Shown: positions 17,042 through 25,614, counted from the stretch's first letter. The stretch: 64,000 bases of DNA from Rivularia sp034931125 (GCF_034931125.1 NZ_JAYGHM010000017.1:53260-117259); one strand, 5' to 3'. Made by a program: numbers and translations. The notes: a model not told the origin generated them from the letters alone.

Positions 17042-17475
17042 AGCTTTGGATACTTGATACGGATACTCTGTCCCTTTTTCAAAGAGCGCATCCATTAATA
17101 AGTCAACGTGTAAATGCCATACCTAAAGAACAATTAGCTGTAACGATTATTACATTTGAGGAACAGATGTATGGAAGGTTGAATCGGATTAGAAGAGCTA
17201 ATTCACAAGAATTATCAGTACTTGCTTATATGCAATTACATGAAACGTTAGAGGATTTTAAAACTATCAACGTACTGGATTTTACGCAAGAAGCTGCTAA
17301 TTGCTATTCTCAATTGTTGCGTCAAAAAATTCGTATTGGTACGCAAGATTTACGAATAGCGTCAATTGTCATTTCTCACAATGGTATTTTGGTAACGCGG
17401 AATCAACAAGATTTTTCTCGCATACCTGATTTACAGTTTGAAGATTGGACGGTAGCCCCCAAAGACAACACCTAA
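17038..17475 (+). CDS. vapC: PIN-domain toxin VapC
   Basis: 145-residue PIN RNase. Acidic residues are in LDTDTLSLFQ (residues 6-8), ITFEEQMYG (Glu near 41), TQDLRIASIVISHNGILVT (Asp near 101) and NQQDFSRIPDL (near 121). It starts with GTG at 17038 inside the antitoxin stop codon. LDTDTLSL and NQQDFSRIPDL match the FitB/VapC group that cleaves tRNA or rRNA. It is the second PIN module within 3 kb. Confidence 0.88.
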   Translation: MKLWILDTDTLSLFQRAHPLISQRVNAIPKEQLAVTIITFEEQMYGRLNRIRRANSQELSVLAYMQLHETLEDFKTINVLDFTQEAANCYSQLLRQKIRIGTQDLRIASIVISHNGILVTRNQQDFSRIPDLQFEDWTVAPKDNT

Positions 17476-17587
17476 AATACTAATGTTGTTTATTAGAAAA
17501 GATAATGGTACATTCAAAAGCGTTGCGATTCAAAGAAAATATTCCATTCCCAAAAATCTTCCCAAAAAAATTTCTAACTTTCCGGAA

Positions 17588-17616
17588 TTGACATCTTCGG
17601 ATTAGTATTCTATCTT
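17588..17616 (+). promoter_or_regulatory. Consensus-like sigma-70 promoter upstream of ddl
   Basis: TTGACA (17588-17593), a 17-nt spacer and TATCTT (17611-17616). Transcription would start near 17623, about 185 nt before the ddl ATG. The -35 box and following bases, TTGACATCTTCG, are identical to the promoter candidate at 48396. Confidence 0.6.
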
Positions 17617-17690
17617 AGATGAGCAAATTATGGCAGAATCCTATATTTACCTGGGGAACTATAACCCCTACTTTATATGTAACCTTCAGA

Positions 17691-17716
17691 AACCCGGTCT
17701 TTATGGCTGGGTTTTT
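17691..17716 (+). terminator. Terminator-like hairpin in the ddl leader
   Basis: AACCCGGTC (17691-17699) pairs with GGCTGGGTT (17705-17713), allowing G-U pairs, and is followed by a run of T. It lies between the promoter at 17588 and the ddl start. A smaller hairpin (GGGG at 17653, CCCC at 17665) precedes it. It could end a small RNA of about 95 nt, act as an attenuator for ddl, or simply close the upstream toxin operon. An open frame crossing this region (17619-17810) is not credible. Confidence 0.5.
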
Positions 17717-17806
17717 GTTGTTTAATTATGTAATCAAAAAAATACAGCAATACTATCAGGTTGTGATACCCTATCTGCAATTAGTGACGATTTATAAGTA
17801 TTCAAC

Positions 17807-18871
17807 ATGACAAAATTGCGGGTAGGTTTGCTTTTTGGTGGTCGTTCTGGAGAACATGAAGTTTCTATAGTTTCAGCAAGAGCGATCGCAGAAGCTATAA
17901 ATGCACAGGAAAACGCTAATAAGTACGAATTATTGCCTTTTTATATTAAAAAAGATGGTGCTTGGCAAGGTCCCGATGTCGCAAGTCAGGTTTTATCTAC
18001 GGGGGAAGCGTTATCTTGTGATTCTAAATCTAATCTTTGGCAATTCCCAGCAGAAGCGGAAAGTATTGATGTGTGGTTTCCCATTTTGCACGGGCCAAAC
18101 GGTGAAGATGGTACAATTCAAGGATTGTTGAGCTTGATGCAGGTTCCTTTTGTTGGTTCCGGGGTGTTGGGTTCCGCTGCGGGTATGGATAAAATTGGCA
18201 TGAAATCCATATTTGCTCAAGCTGGATTACCGCAAGTTAAGTATATGGCGCTAACTAGAGAGGAAATTTGGTCAAAGTCCACTATTTTTGCCAAATGCGA
18301 TGACATAGAGCAAACTTTGGGCTATCCTTGTTTCGTCAAACCTGCTAACTTAGGTTCGTCCGTCGGTATTGCCAAAGTGCGATCGCGCTCCGAATTAGAA
18401 GCCGCTTTGGATAGTGCAGCAAGTTACGACCGCAGAATTATTGTCGAATCTGGAGTTACCGCAAGGGAAGTTGAATGCGCTATTTTAGGAAATGACAGCC
18501 CGAAAGCTTCCATCATCGGTGAAATTACTTACGAAAGTGACTTTTACGACTATGAAACTAAATATACTATTGGTAGGGCAGATTTACTGATACCGGCACC
18601 GCTTCCTAATTCCGTAATTCAACAAATTCAAGAGAAAGCAATACAGGCATTTACCACCCTTGACTGCGCCGGATTAGCACGAGTAGACTTCTTCTACGTT
18701 GAAGCGACCGGAGAAGTTTTGATCAACGAAATCAATACTCTGCCTGGTTTTACTTCAACAAGTATGTATCCGCAGCTTTGGGCAAACAGCGGTGTTTCTT
18801 TTCCAGAGTTAGTCGATCAATTGATTCAACTCGCTTTGCAAAGAAGCTCAATCCCAGAAAAACACGAGTAG
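17807..18871 (+). CDS. ddl: D-alanine--D-alanine ligase
   Basis: 354-residue ATP-grasp ligase that joins two D-Ala for the peptidoglycan precursor UDP-MurNAc-pentapeptide. Seen are GLLFGGRSGEHEVSIVSAR near the N-terminus, ILHGPNGEDGTIQGLL at about 88-103, the ATP-binding FVKPANLGSSVGIAKV at about 178-193 and the metal-binding NEINTLPGFTSTSMYP at about 306-321. Length and motif order are those of the DdlA type. Translation starts at ATG 17807. See the promoter and hairpin upstream for possible leader control. Confidence 0.96.
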   Translation: MTKLRVGLLFGGRSGEHEVSIVSARAIAEAINAQENANKYELLPFYIKKDGAWQGPDVASQVLSTGEALSCDSKSNLWQFPAEAESIDVWFPILHGPNGEDGTIQGLLSLMQVPFVGSGVLGSAAGMDKIGMKSIFAQAGLPQVKYMALTREEIWSKSTIFAKCDDIEQTLGYPCFVKPANLGSSVGIAKVRSRSELEAALDSAASYDRRIIVESGVTAREVECAILGNDSPKASIIGEITYESDFYDYETKYTIGRADLLIPAPLPNSVIQQIQEKAIQAFTTLDCAGLARVDFFYVEATGEVLINEINTLPGFTSTSMYPQLWANSGVSFPELVDQLIQLALQRSSIPEKHE

Positions 18872-19024
18872 CATTAAGCACCCATATTTTCCTAATAACT
18901 AATGGATTAAGTAGTCTAAATTTCTAAAAAAGACTACTTAAATTCCTAGATTGATTACGGATACATGAAACCTTGTTACTCCAGTACAATCTATATCTTG
19001 AGAAGTACAAATCTGAAAAAAGTC

Positions 19025-19699
19025 ATGGAAAACAATCAGAGTGTACAGCAGGAGCGGTCCAAAGTCAAAGAGTCAACACCTATTCCAGAGAACGAATCAA
19101 CAAAAAAAATAAATAGCTTTAAAAATGTAGCAATATATTTATTCACGCATTACCCTTGGCTATTTTTGACTGGTGTATTGTTGATGTTTTTGGGAGGAGG
19201 TGCGCTATCAATATACAGTTTGGGCTATGTTGATGAAAATCTAAAACGCAAAGATTCGGAACCGTTACAAACTGAAGTTGCACTACCACAGTCACCTGCT
19301 GAGGCTGTGGAAAGCAACGAGCCTATACCCTTATGGATGGTAGCTGCTATCGCTCTTAGTTGCGCTAGTGGATGCTTAGTAATTTTAAGATTTATTAATC
19401 GTCCCAGACAAAAAAAAATTATCAAACGTGTTATTAGTCGCGATGAAATACGTTTATCACAGCGACGCTATCAAGCAATGGAAGCACGTTTACCAAAAAG
19501 GAAAACACCTGCTTACGTGTCCCACACACGCAGGACTCCTATAATGGCTGTCCCTCCGCAAAAGCCGCAACCAAAACCTGTGGTTACAGTTTTACCCCCC
19601 GAACATAGTTTTAAACCTAATCAAAATAATCAAGATTCTTTAGCGGATATTATGGATATTCGCAAACAGAATTCCTTGTCCTCGATGTTACATAAGTAG
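19025..19699 (+). CDS. Two-helix membrane protein of unknown function
   Basis: 224 residues from ATG 19025; an upstream ATG at 18965 would add 20 residues that look non-coding. There is a short Glu/Lys/Ser-rich N-terminus, one transmembrane helix near 47-68 (PWLFLTGVLLMFLGGGALSI), a loop of about 35 residues and a second helix near 103-123 (LWMVAAIALSCASGCLVILR). The cytoplasmic tail is basic and Pro-rich (SRDEIRLSQRRYQAMEARLP; PPQKPQPKPVVTVLPPEHSF). I do not recognise a named family. Both ends appear cytoplasmic by the positive-inside rule. Confidence 0.6.
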   Translation: MENNQSVQQERSKVKESTPIPENESTKKINSFKNVAIYLFTHYPWLFLTGVLLMFLGGGALSIYSLGYVDENLKRKDSEPLQTEVALPQSPAEAVESNEPIPLWMVAAIALSCASGCLVILRFINRPRQKKIIKRVISRDEIRLSQRRYQAMEARLPKRKTPAYVSHTRRTPIMAVPPQKPQPKPVVTVLPPEHSFKPNQNNQDSLADIMDIRKQNSLSSMLHK

Positions 19700-20140
19700 T
19701 AATTAGTTTTAAAGCATTAATTCCGATCAAAGCAAAAGCCCATTATTCCACGCTTTCGCGAACTTACCTTCGAGATGCGTGTTTTTTGTATGCTTAGGTG
19801 CAAGCTTCACACCCAACTGCTCTCTCTTTGTAGGAACAAGAAAGCTATATTTGAGCGAATTTAAATATAAATCCTGCGAATTCAAACGCGAAGTGCTTTA
19901 CAGCATCCTTGCGCGAATGCTGGATTTACGTTTAAGTAGAGCCTTTAAAATTGTGTTCCCTGGATGGAGCTTAGGAACGAGATTGAGAGTCCGAGAAATA
20001 TCTATATTAAACACGATATCAACCGTATTCTTGCCTGCTTTTTAAAATAAATTATAAAACCTGCCAAAATGGCAACTCACTAGCGATTTAGTCAGTTATC
20101 TTTAATCAAGATAAACGACTTCAAGGGTGTTGTTATCAGG

Positions 20141-20177
20141 GTGTATCACTTTAATAACCGATGGTGATACACTTTTT
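20141..20177 (+). terminator. Strong rho-independent terminator
   Basis: GTGTATCAC (20141-20149) and GTGATACAC (20164-20172) form a perfect 9-bp stem, followed by TTTTT. It is 440 bp after the two-helix membrane protein gene, so it may close a long 3' UTR or an unseen RNA. A competing pair, GTTAT (20132-20136) with ATAAC (20154-20158), could disrupt the stem. Confidence 0.65.
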
Positions 20178-20275
20178 ACCAAACAAATTATCTTTTTCTG
20201 AATGGGATATATATCCTAACAGGTCAAATAGATAATTGTCAATCATCCAAAATATTAGAAAAATTAAGTTTAGTT

Positions 20276-20433
20276 TGCCGCATTAGGAATACCAACCGCG
20301 TACAAATGTTGCGTTGACCCAAAAACAGCCCCCAAAATCAAGGCAGTGTTTGTACGTATTCCTGAACGCTTCAGCGGCAAATGTAAGAGTGGGAGTGAAT
20401 GCTTGTGGTATGCATCCTCCCACTCTTATTTTT
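20276..20433 (+). ncRNA. Candidate structured non-coding RNA with terminator
   Basis: A nested set of complementary arms with no gene nearby. TGCCGC (20276-20281) pairs with GCGGCA (20374-20379); AGGAATAC (20285-20292) with GTATTCCT (20356-20363); CGTACAAA (20299-20306) with TTTGTACG (20349-20356). The arms enclose a C- and A-rich loop of about 42 nt (gacccaaaaacagcccccaa). Next is a long GC-rich hairpin (AAGAGTGGGAG at 20385-20395, CTCCCACTCTT at 20417-20427) and a T-run, a good terminator on the plus strand only. I checked it mentally against SRP RNA, 6S, tmRNA and Yfr1 signatures and found no match. The next plus-strand gene is 5 kb away, so it is not an obvious leader. Confidence 0.55.
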
Positions 20434-20498
20434 ATGGGTAGTTTTTGATGGGTAAAGCAGGCTTTCTTTGCCTTCCTTACCCTTACTACAATCCCTTC

Positions 20499-21434
20499 CT
20501 ATAAAAATTTTGTAGTTTTTAAAAAATCAACAGTGGTTATTTTAATTGCATCCGCAGCACCACTGGAAGCATCATGGTGACAGTCATTAAGAATTTGAAA
20601 TTGAGAATTTGAAATAAGCTGATGCAGTTTTATCCCGTCTTCAATCTTGAACCAGCTATCTTGTTCTCCCCACATAATTAATGTAGGACATTGAATATTA
20701 ATTAAATTGTCCTGAATTTTGCTCAACCAATTAGGTTGATTATTTTGATTATGCTCAATTTCTCGTGCAGCAAGTTGTAATTCTTGAGCAACTTTGAGAA
20801 AAGTACCGGGGAACTCGATATAAGGGTAAGTTATCCAAAATACATCTTCTTGAGTCAAAAGAGAAGGGTCAAATAGGACGTTACGTCTTTCTATTGCCAT
20901 AATTTCTCTAATTAATGGTGCAAAGAGGTAGCTTAAACGTAATTTGTCAATTGTTTCTATTAATTCAAGAGGTGTTTTTGCGAGTACGGACATACCCCAA
21001 TGAGGAAGTTTTTTGGCAAACACTGGAACATTAACAACGATTAATCGAGAAACGAGTTCAGGGTATTCTTCAGCAAAAGCAAGCGCAATTAAAGCTCCCA
21101 AAGATTCTGCTAATATTGCTACGGGTTCATCGCATAATGATTTGATAATGCGCTGTAATTCAACTACTTGATGACCTGTAGTTTCTTCGCGATGCAAAGG
21201 TTTCTCAGAAAATCCAAATCCTTTAGCATCAAAACAAATAACTCGAAAATATTTAGATAAAGGTTCGATCAAATGTCGCCAATTATAGCTCCAGCTACCA
21301 ATACCATGCAGTAAAAATAAAGGTCTACCCGTACCTTTTTCACCATAGGCAATTTGTACGGGATAACCTTGACTATCAGTAATTGTTACTTTCTGCTGTC
21401 CTTGAGGAAAAGTATTTTGCCACCAATCTTTCAT
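20499..21434 (-). CDS. Alpha/beta hydrolase
   Basis: 311-residue hydrolase of the alpha/beta fold. The oxyanion HG motif (LFLLHGIGSWSYNW) is at about 39-52. The nucleophile elbow reads AESLG at about 108-112 in place of the usual GxSxG, so the first Gly is Ala. The acid is Asp in MWGEQDSWF near 253, and the catalytic His is in NDCHHDASSGAAD near 283. No signal peptide is present. The substrate is unknown; related cyanobacterial proteins are annotated only as hydrolases. Confidence 0.85.
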   Translation of the reverse strand: MKDWWQNTFPQGQQKVTITDSQGYPVQIAYGEKGTGRPLFLLHGIGSWSYNWRHLIEPLSKYFRVICFDAKGFGFSEKPLHREETTGHQVVELQRIIKSLCDEPVAILAESLGALIALAFAEEYPELVSRLIVVNVPVFAKKLPHWGMSVLAKTPLELIETIDKLRLSYLFAPLIREIMAIERRNVLFDPSLLTQEDVFWITYPYIEFPGTFLKVAQELQLAAREIEHNQNNQPNWLSKIQDNLINIQCPTLIMWGEQDSWFKIEDGIKLHQLISNSQFQILNDCHHDASSGAADAIKITTVDFLKTTKFL

Positions 21435-21468
21435 TACAATAAATCAATTATCAATTATCAATTATCAA

Positions 21469-21629
21469 NNNNNNNNNNNNNNNNNNNNNNNNNNNNNNNN
21501 NNNNNNNNNNNNNNNNNNNNNNNNNNNNNNNNNNNNNNNNNNNNNNNNNNNNNNNNNNNNNNNNNNNNNNNNNNNNNNNNNNNNNNNNNNNNNNNNNNNN
21601 NNNNNNNNNNNNNNNNNNNNNNNNNNNNN
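21469..21629. other. Assembly gap (161 N)
   Basis: 161 undetermined bases between a run of 'atcaatt' repeats (from about 21440) on the left and 'cctttaa/cctttga' heptamers on the right. The gap almost certainly reflects assembly collapse in heptamer arrays; its real length is unknown. Confidence 0.95.
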
Positions 21630-21731
21630 CCTTTAACCTTTGACCTTTAACCTTTGACCTTTAACCTTTGACCTTTGACCTTTAACCTTTAACCTTTAAC
21701 CTTTAACCTTTAACCTTTAACCTTTAACCTG
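21630..21731. repeat. STRR heptamer array (cctttaa/cctttga)
   Basis: About 14 head-to-tail heptamers alternating cctttaa and cctttga, continuing out of the assembly gap and stopping just before the DUF4112 gene. Such short tandemly repeated heptamers are characteristic of heterocystous cyanobacteria. Confidence 0.9.
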
Positions 21732-21737
21732 CTATCA

Positions 21738-22244
21738 CTAACTTCCTGTAAAAAGTCCCCAAATAAAACGTGTAATAACCACGGAAAATGTAACTAAACC
21801 AATAGCAAGCAATAATAATACGCCTAAAAGTACAAATACAAACCAAGTATCAGCCCTTTTCTTTTGGCTGGGAAACTTCAAATGTTCTTCTAATAAATTA
21901 ATGTTGTGGACATTAGCTTTCCAGGCAAAATCAAAGAAGTCTCCGATTACAGGTACTACACCGATTAAGGCATCAAGAATAATATTTACAGTCATTCTGC
22001 CCAAAGTTGCTTTAGACGCACCTAAGCGTGCGGATTCTAAAATAATATAAGCCGAAAGCAGAACACCTAAAAAATCACCACCAGCGGGTATCAATCCGAG
22101 TATTGGATCTAAACCTACACCAATTCCAGTTCCGGGAATAGTAATAGCTTTATCCAATATGCGGCTCAGAGTACGCAAACGCTTTAAAGTTGGTGCTTTA
22201 ACATCGGGATCGAGAGAATAAAACTGAGAAGGTGGCAAAGACAT
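21738..22244 (-). CDS. DUF4112 membrane protein
   Basis: 168 residues matching DUF4112: a conserved core LDKAITIPGTGIGVGLDPIL followed by GLIPAGGDFLGVLLSAYIIL, then VVPVIGDFFDFAWKANVHN. A clear transmembrane helix lies near 138-160 (VFVLLGVLLLLAIGLVTFSV). Function unknown; the family is widespread in cyanobacteria and proteobacteria. It stands 94 bp after the YihY gene on the same strand and may be co-transcribed with it. Confidence 0.85.
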   Translation of the reverse strand: MSLPPSQFYSLDPDVKAPTLKRLRTLSRILDKAITIPGTGIGVGLDPILGLIPAGGDFLGVLLSAYIILESARLGASKATLGRMTVNIILDALIGVVPVIGDFFDFAWKANVHNINLLEEHLKFPSQKKRADTWFVFVLLGVLLLLAIGLVTFSVVITRFIWGLFTGS

Positions 22245-22338
22245 AGGAAGAATGGCTTTTATAGGATGAAATCGTTGATTCTATTCCTGTTATAGTTGAA
22301 TATTATGCTATATAACATTTGATATGTAGCTTGAAATA

Positions 22339-23232
22339 CTATTTGATTTTTCGAGATGAATTGGAGTGCATATCTTCTCCAACAGTAACATTTAATTGAT
22401 TGCCTATTAATATTACAGCGGCGGTCATGTAAAGCCATAGCATGAGTATAATAAAAGTCCCGATCGCTCCATATGCTTTGTTGTAATTGCCAAAGTTCGC
22501 TACATAAATCCTGAATAAATTTGAGACAAATGCCCAGCAAATAGCTGCGACTATTGCCCCCGGCATCACTGGGGTTCCTGGTTTCCAACGGCTCGGACCA
22601 TAACGATAAATAAAACCGAAAGCAGAAGCTACAATTATTAATGCTAAAGGGTAACGCATCAAATTCCACAAGTGAGATAAAAAATTTAAATAACCAGCAG
22701 AATTATCAACTATAAATTTTAAAACTTCTCCACTGATAAATACTAAAATACAGGCTATTAGTAAAAGGATGATAGTACCAATTGTTAATCCTAAAGATAC
22801 TAGTTTCGCTTTCCAAAACGGACGTATTTTATCTGGAGATACTTGTTGTATTTGATCTAAAGCTGTCATTGCAGTACTAATTGCACCAGAAGAAGTCCAC
22901 AGTGCAGCAACAAAACTCACGGAGAATAAACCGCCATTTTTTGAGTTAGCAATCTCATTTCTAGCAAACGTCGAAATTAAATTTAAAGCGTCTTCAGGTG
23001 CAACTCTGCTAAGTAGGTGGGCTAATTCATTAAAGATACTTTGCAAACCTTTTTCTAACAAGCCAATAGCCGTTAAAATGGCGATAATTGCCGGAAACAG
23101 AGATAACATGGCGTTGAAGGCAATTTCGGAAGCTAATCCTAAAAGTCGCCTTTTGCCTATGTTGTTTACAATTTTTCTCAGCGTTTTGAAAGTCAAATGA
23201 CGAAAAAATCTTACAAAACGAGGTTTGAGCAT
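22339..23232 (-). CDS. YihY/BrkB family inner-membrane protein
   Basis: 297 residues with about six transmembrane helices. Family marks are RRLLGLASEIAFNAMLSLFP near residue 28, LNLISTFARNEIANSKNGGL near 84, SFVAALWTSSGAISTAMTAL near 105 and WFKPGTPVMPGAIVAA-type text near 215 (here RWKPGTPVMPGAIVAAICWA). The YihY/BrkB family was once called ribonuclease BN by mistake; its true role is unclear, with transport or envelope functions suggested. It is in a row of minus-strand membrane genes. Confidence 0.88.
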   Translation of the reverse strand: MLKPRFVRFFRHLTFKTLRKIVNNIGKRRLLGLASEIAFNAMLSLFPAIIAILTAIGLLEKGLQSIFNELAHLLSRVAPEDALNLISTFARNEIANSKNGGLFSVSFVAALWTSSGAISTAMTALDQIQQVSPDKIRPFWKAKLVSLGLTIGTIILLLIACILVFISGEVLKFIVDNSAGYLNFLSHLWNLMRYPLALIIVASAFGFIYRYGPSRWKPGTPVMPGAIVAAICWAFVSNLFRIYVANFGNYNKAYGAIGTFIILMLWLYMTAAVILIGNQLNVTVGEDMHSNSSRKIK

Positions 23233-23347
23233 GGCAGGATATCAATAATCAACGATCAATTATCAATTAATACCGACCAATTATCAATTGTAATTAATGC
23301 ATTTTGGATTAATTCTATAGATAAATCAATCCAGTAAATAAATAATT

Positions 23348-25093
23348 TTAAGTTAATTTAAGTATGGCTTTGGGTCGAGGTTCTTCTCCGATTTGTTGGG
23401 TTATGCGTTTTTTATCGATTTTCCATTTCAATTCTAGATACTCTTGAATAACTTTTGCCCGTTTTTTATTAGTTTCTATCGGTTCGTCTTGTTTTTGATT
23501 GCCAATTATTTCTAGATTTAAATTAGGCTGTTGCTCCAAGGTAGAAGCAATACTGTCTAGAACTTTGAAGCTTTGGGGTGTAATTACTGCTGATTTTTCA
23601 TCAAAAGTAATATTTCCTTGAGTTGCAGCAATCCTCTTCATGCTGACTTTAGTCGATGGGTAATTCAACCTTTGTCTAATTTCCTCGGCAAGTAAAACTT
23701 GAGCATCCCGGTCAATTTCGCGATCGCTTAAATATACGATCCGGATAGCCATCGGTTGTACTGGGCTGGTAACTAACTGATAATCAAGCATTTTTGCGGG
23801 TGGTGGCAACTTTAAGTTAGTTAAAGCTGACTTGACCTCTTGCAGAAAATCTGATTGCAATTGAGCGATAGTAACGATTGGCTCCGGCGTTTTTTCTTCT
23901 GGTGCTGCTTGTGATAGTTCGTTAGAAGCTGTAGGAATTTCAATTAATTTTAAAGATAATAATTCTTCGGGTTTATCTAAACGTTTAGCTAATAGTTTTA
24001 CGTATTGACTTTGTTCTTGCGGCGTATATAACTTACTAGTAAAAACTTGAAGTTGAATGATTAATAATTGATTGCGATCGCTAGTCAAAACTTGGCTAAT
24101 GAAAGAGCGCGGTTCACCGTTAGGTAAGTTAGCAAAGTTATCCAGCCAAACATCTCTGACTGCTGAATTAATATTATTTTCCTCTCGTTTAAGGGCAATT
24201 TCTTGTTTAAGTTGACTAAATGATTGACCCAGAGGAATTAAAATAGTTGAAATAGTCACTAAAATTAATAAAAATCTACCGGGTAAACTACCAATTTGTT
24301 TAAGATATTTTGAACTAGGAAATAATTCTAAAATATTCCGTACCCAGCGACTTTCTCTATATTCTCTTCGCCATTCTCTAATTGTTTGTTTAGTCCTAAC
24401 ACTATCAATATGTAAAGCCAGAAAAACAATCATTGCGGTAAAAGTAATTGCTACCAAATTGGTGAAAAACAGCAATCCACCACCTCTAGCAACCCGCAAT
24501 CCATTGATCATATTGACGCTGAGGGCAATACCAATTCCGTACCCCACAACACACAAAGGTGGCATCAAGGCAACCGCGATCGCAACACCAGGAATAGAAG
24601 TTACTACACCTTTGGGTCTTTTACAAATTGCCACCGAACCCACAGCACCGGAAAATAATGCTACTACTAAATCTAAAATATTCGGTCTAGTACGCGCTAA
24701 AATTTCCGCAGTCATTTCCTTGAAAGGTAAAACAGAAACCAGCAGCACCGCAAATGAAATAGCAAGGATACACGAAAGTCCAAGTTTAATAATTGCCCGT
24801 ATAGCTAAAATTACATCACCCGCAGCTAGAGCTAAACCATTACCTAAAATACTGCCCATCAAAGGAGAAATTAACATTGCTCCAATAATTACCGCAGGAC
24901 TATTTAGTACTAGTCCAAGAGTCGCAATCCCAGCCGAAAAAAGTACCTCAATCCAATAGCTAATATCTTTGAGGCTTACAGAATTACATATTCCCAGATA
25001 AACCTCTTCCTTACGAACTGCATCAATTTCCAAATTATCGGACAGCCAATCTCGTAACATACCAAATTGATCTTCTTTATTTTGCTGACTCAT
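23348..25093 (-). CDS. DUF389 membrane protein with C-terminal periplasmic-like extension
   Basis: 581 residues. The DUF389 core (about residues 40-290) has six or more helices and the conserved SPAVIIGAMLISPLMGSILG segment and GVAIAVALMPPLCVVGYGIG. After a helix near 275-295 (FLLILVTISTILIPLGQSF) comes a soluble part of about 290 residues with an alternating charged/strand pattern; its end (ITFDEKSAVITPQSFKVLDS, then NLEIIGNQ) resembles an OmpA-like or DUF389-associated domain. Possible role in transport or envelope stress; function unknown. Confidence 0.85.
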   Translation of the reverse strand: MSQQNKEDQFGMLRDWLSDNLEIDAVRKEEVYLGICNSVSLKDISYWIEVLFSAGIATLGLVLNSPAVIIGAMLISPLMGSILGNGLALAAGDVILAIRAIIKLGLSCILAISFAVLLVSVLPFKEMTAEILARTRPNILDLVVALFSGAVGSVAICKRPKGVVTSIPGVAIAVALMPPLCVVGYGIGIALSVNMINGLRVARGGGLLFFTNLVAITFTAMIVFLALHIDSVRTKQTIREWRREYRESRWVRNILELFPSSKYLKQIGSLPGRFLLILVTISTILIPLGQSFSQLKQEIALKREENNINSAVRDVWLDNFANLPNGEPRSFISQVLTSDRNQLLIIQLQVFTSKLYTPQEQSQYVKLLAKRLDKPEELLSLKLIEIPTASNELSQAAPEEKTPEPIVTIAQLQSDFLQEVKSALTNLKLPPPAKMLDYQLVTSPVQPMAIRIVYLSDREIDRDAQVLLAEEIRQRLNYPSTKVSMKRIAATQGNITFDEKSAVITPQSFKVLDSIASTLEQQPNLNLEIIGNQKQDEPIETNKKRAKVIQEYLELKWKIDKKRITQQIGEEPRPKAILKLT

Positions 25094-25106
25094 GATAAGA
25101 GATTAT

Positions 25107-25309
25107 GGGGGGGATGGGGAGATGGGGAGATGGGGAGATGGGGAGTTAGGACCACCGGAGTTAGGAGTTAGGAGTTAGGAGTTAGGAGTTATGAGTTAGG
25201 AGTTAGGAGTTATGAGTTAGGAGTTAGGAGTTAGGAGTTAGGAGTTAGAAGTTATGAGTTAGGAGTTATGAGTTAGGACTACCGGAGTTAGGAGTTAGGG
25301 TTATAAATT
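25107..25309. repeat. STRR arrays (ggggagat, gttagga/gttatga)
   Basis: First ggggagat units, then about 24 heptamers of gttagga with scattered gttatga variants, broken twice by 'ctaccgga/ccaccgga'. There is no coding potential. The heptamer pattern of nearly perfect units suggests recent replication slippage. Confidence 0.9.
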
Positions 25310-25381
25310 CGATATTAATTAACTTTTCCCTATTCCCTATTGGGTGCATCCCAGTTTTTATTTTTTAATAAGATAATAATT

Positions 25382-25516
25382 GTCATTGCGTGTGCGTAAG
25401 CGCAGATTCATGAAGTGTTCCCTCTTAGGGAAGGAGGAACGACGTTAGCTTCGCTACACTACGTGAACGCGGAGCGTGTCCGCTTCGGACTTATGCTTCG
25501 CTCTGCTCGCAATGAC
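25382..25516. repeat. 135-bp MITE-like inverted-repeat element
   Basis: Bounded by GTCATTGCG (25382-25390) and CGCAATGAC (25508-25516), a perfect 9-bp terminal inverted repeat. Inside are further palindromic pieces (ttccctcttagggaa; gtccgcttcggac). The inner motif gtgttccct...ggga..ggaggaacgacg recurs in altered form at 14438-14475. It codes for nothing. No flanking target duplication is obvious because both flanks are repeats. Confidence 0.65.
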
Positions 25517-25614
25517 GTTCAAAAAAGTGGGATGCTCCCTTCCCTATTCCCTATTGAGTGATTCATATTAAGTGCCAATTTGTCGTAAAAATACATATAT
25601 CATTTTATAAATCT

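Noticed and set aside
17619..17810. 63-codon frame before ddl
   Set aside because: It runs through a promoter-proximal leader and a terminator hairpin, with no family resemblance or ribosome-binding site.
19779..20045. 88-codon frame between the membrane protein and the ncRNA
   Set aside because: Made of dispersed repeat fragments (gtaggaacaagaaag, ttccctggatggagcttagg); no protein-like composition.
25107..25309. Possible CRISPR or minisatellite
   Set aside because: Seven-bp units without spacers; this is an STRR array.
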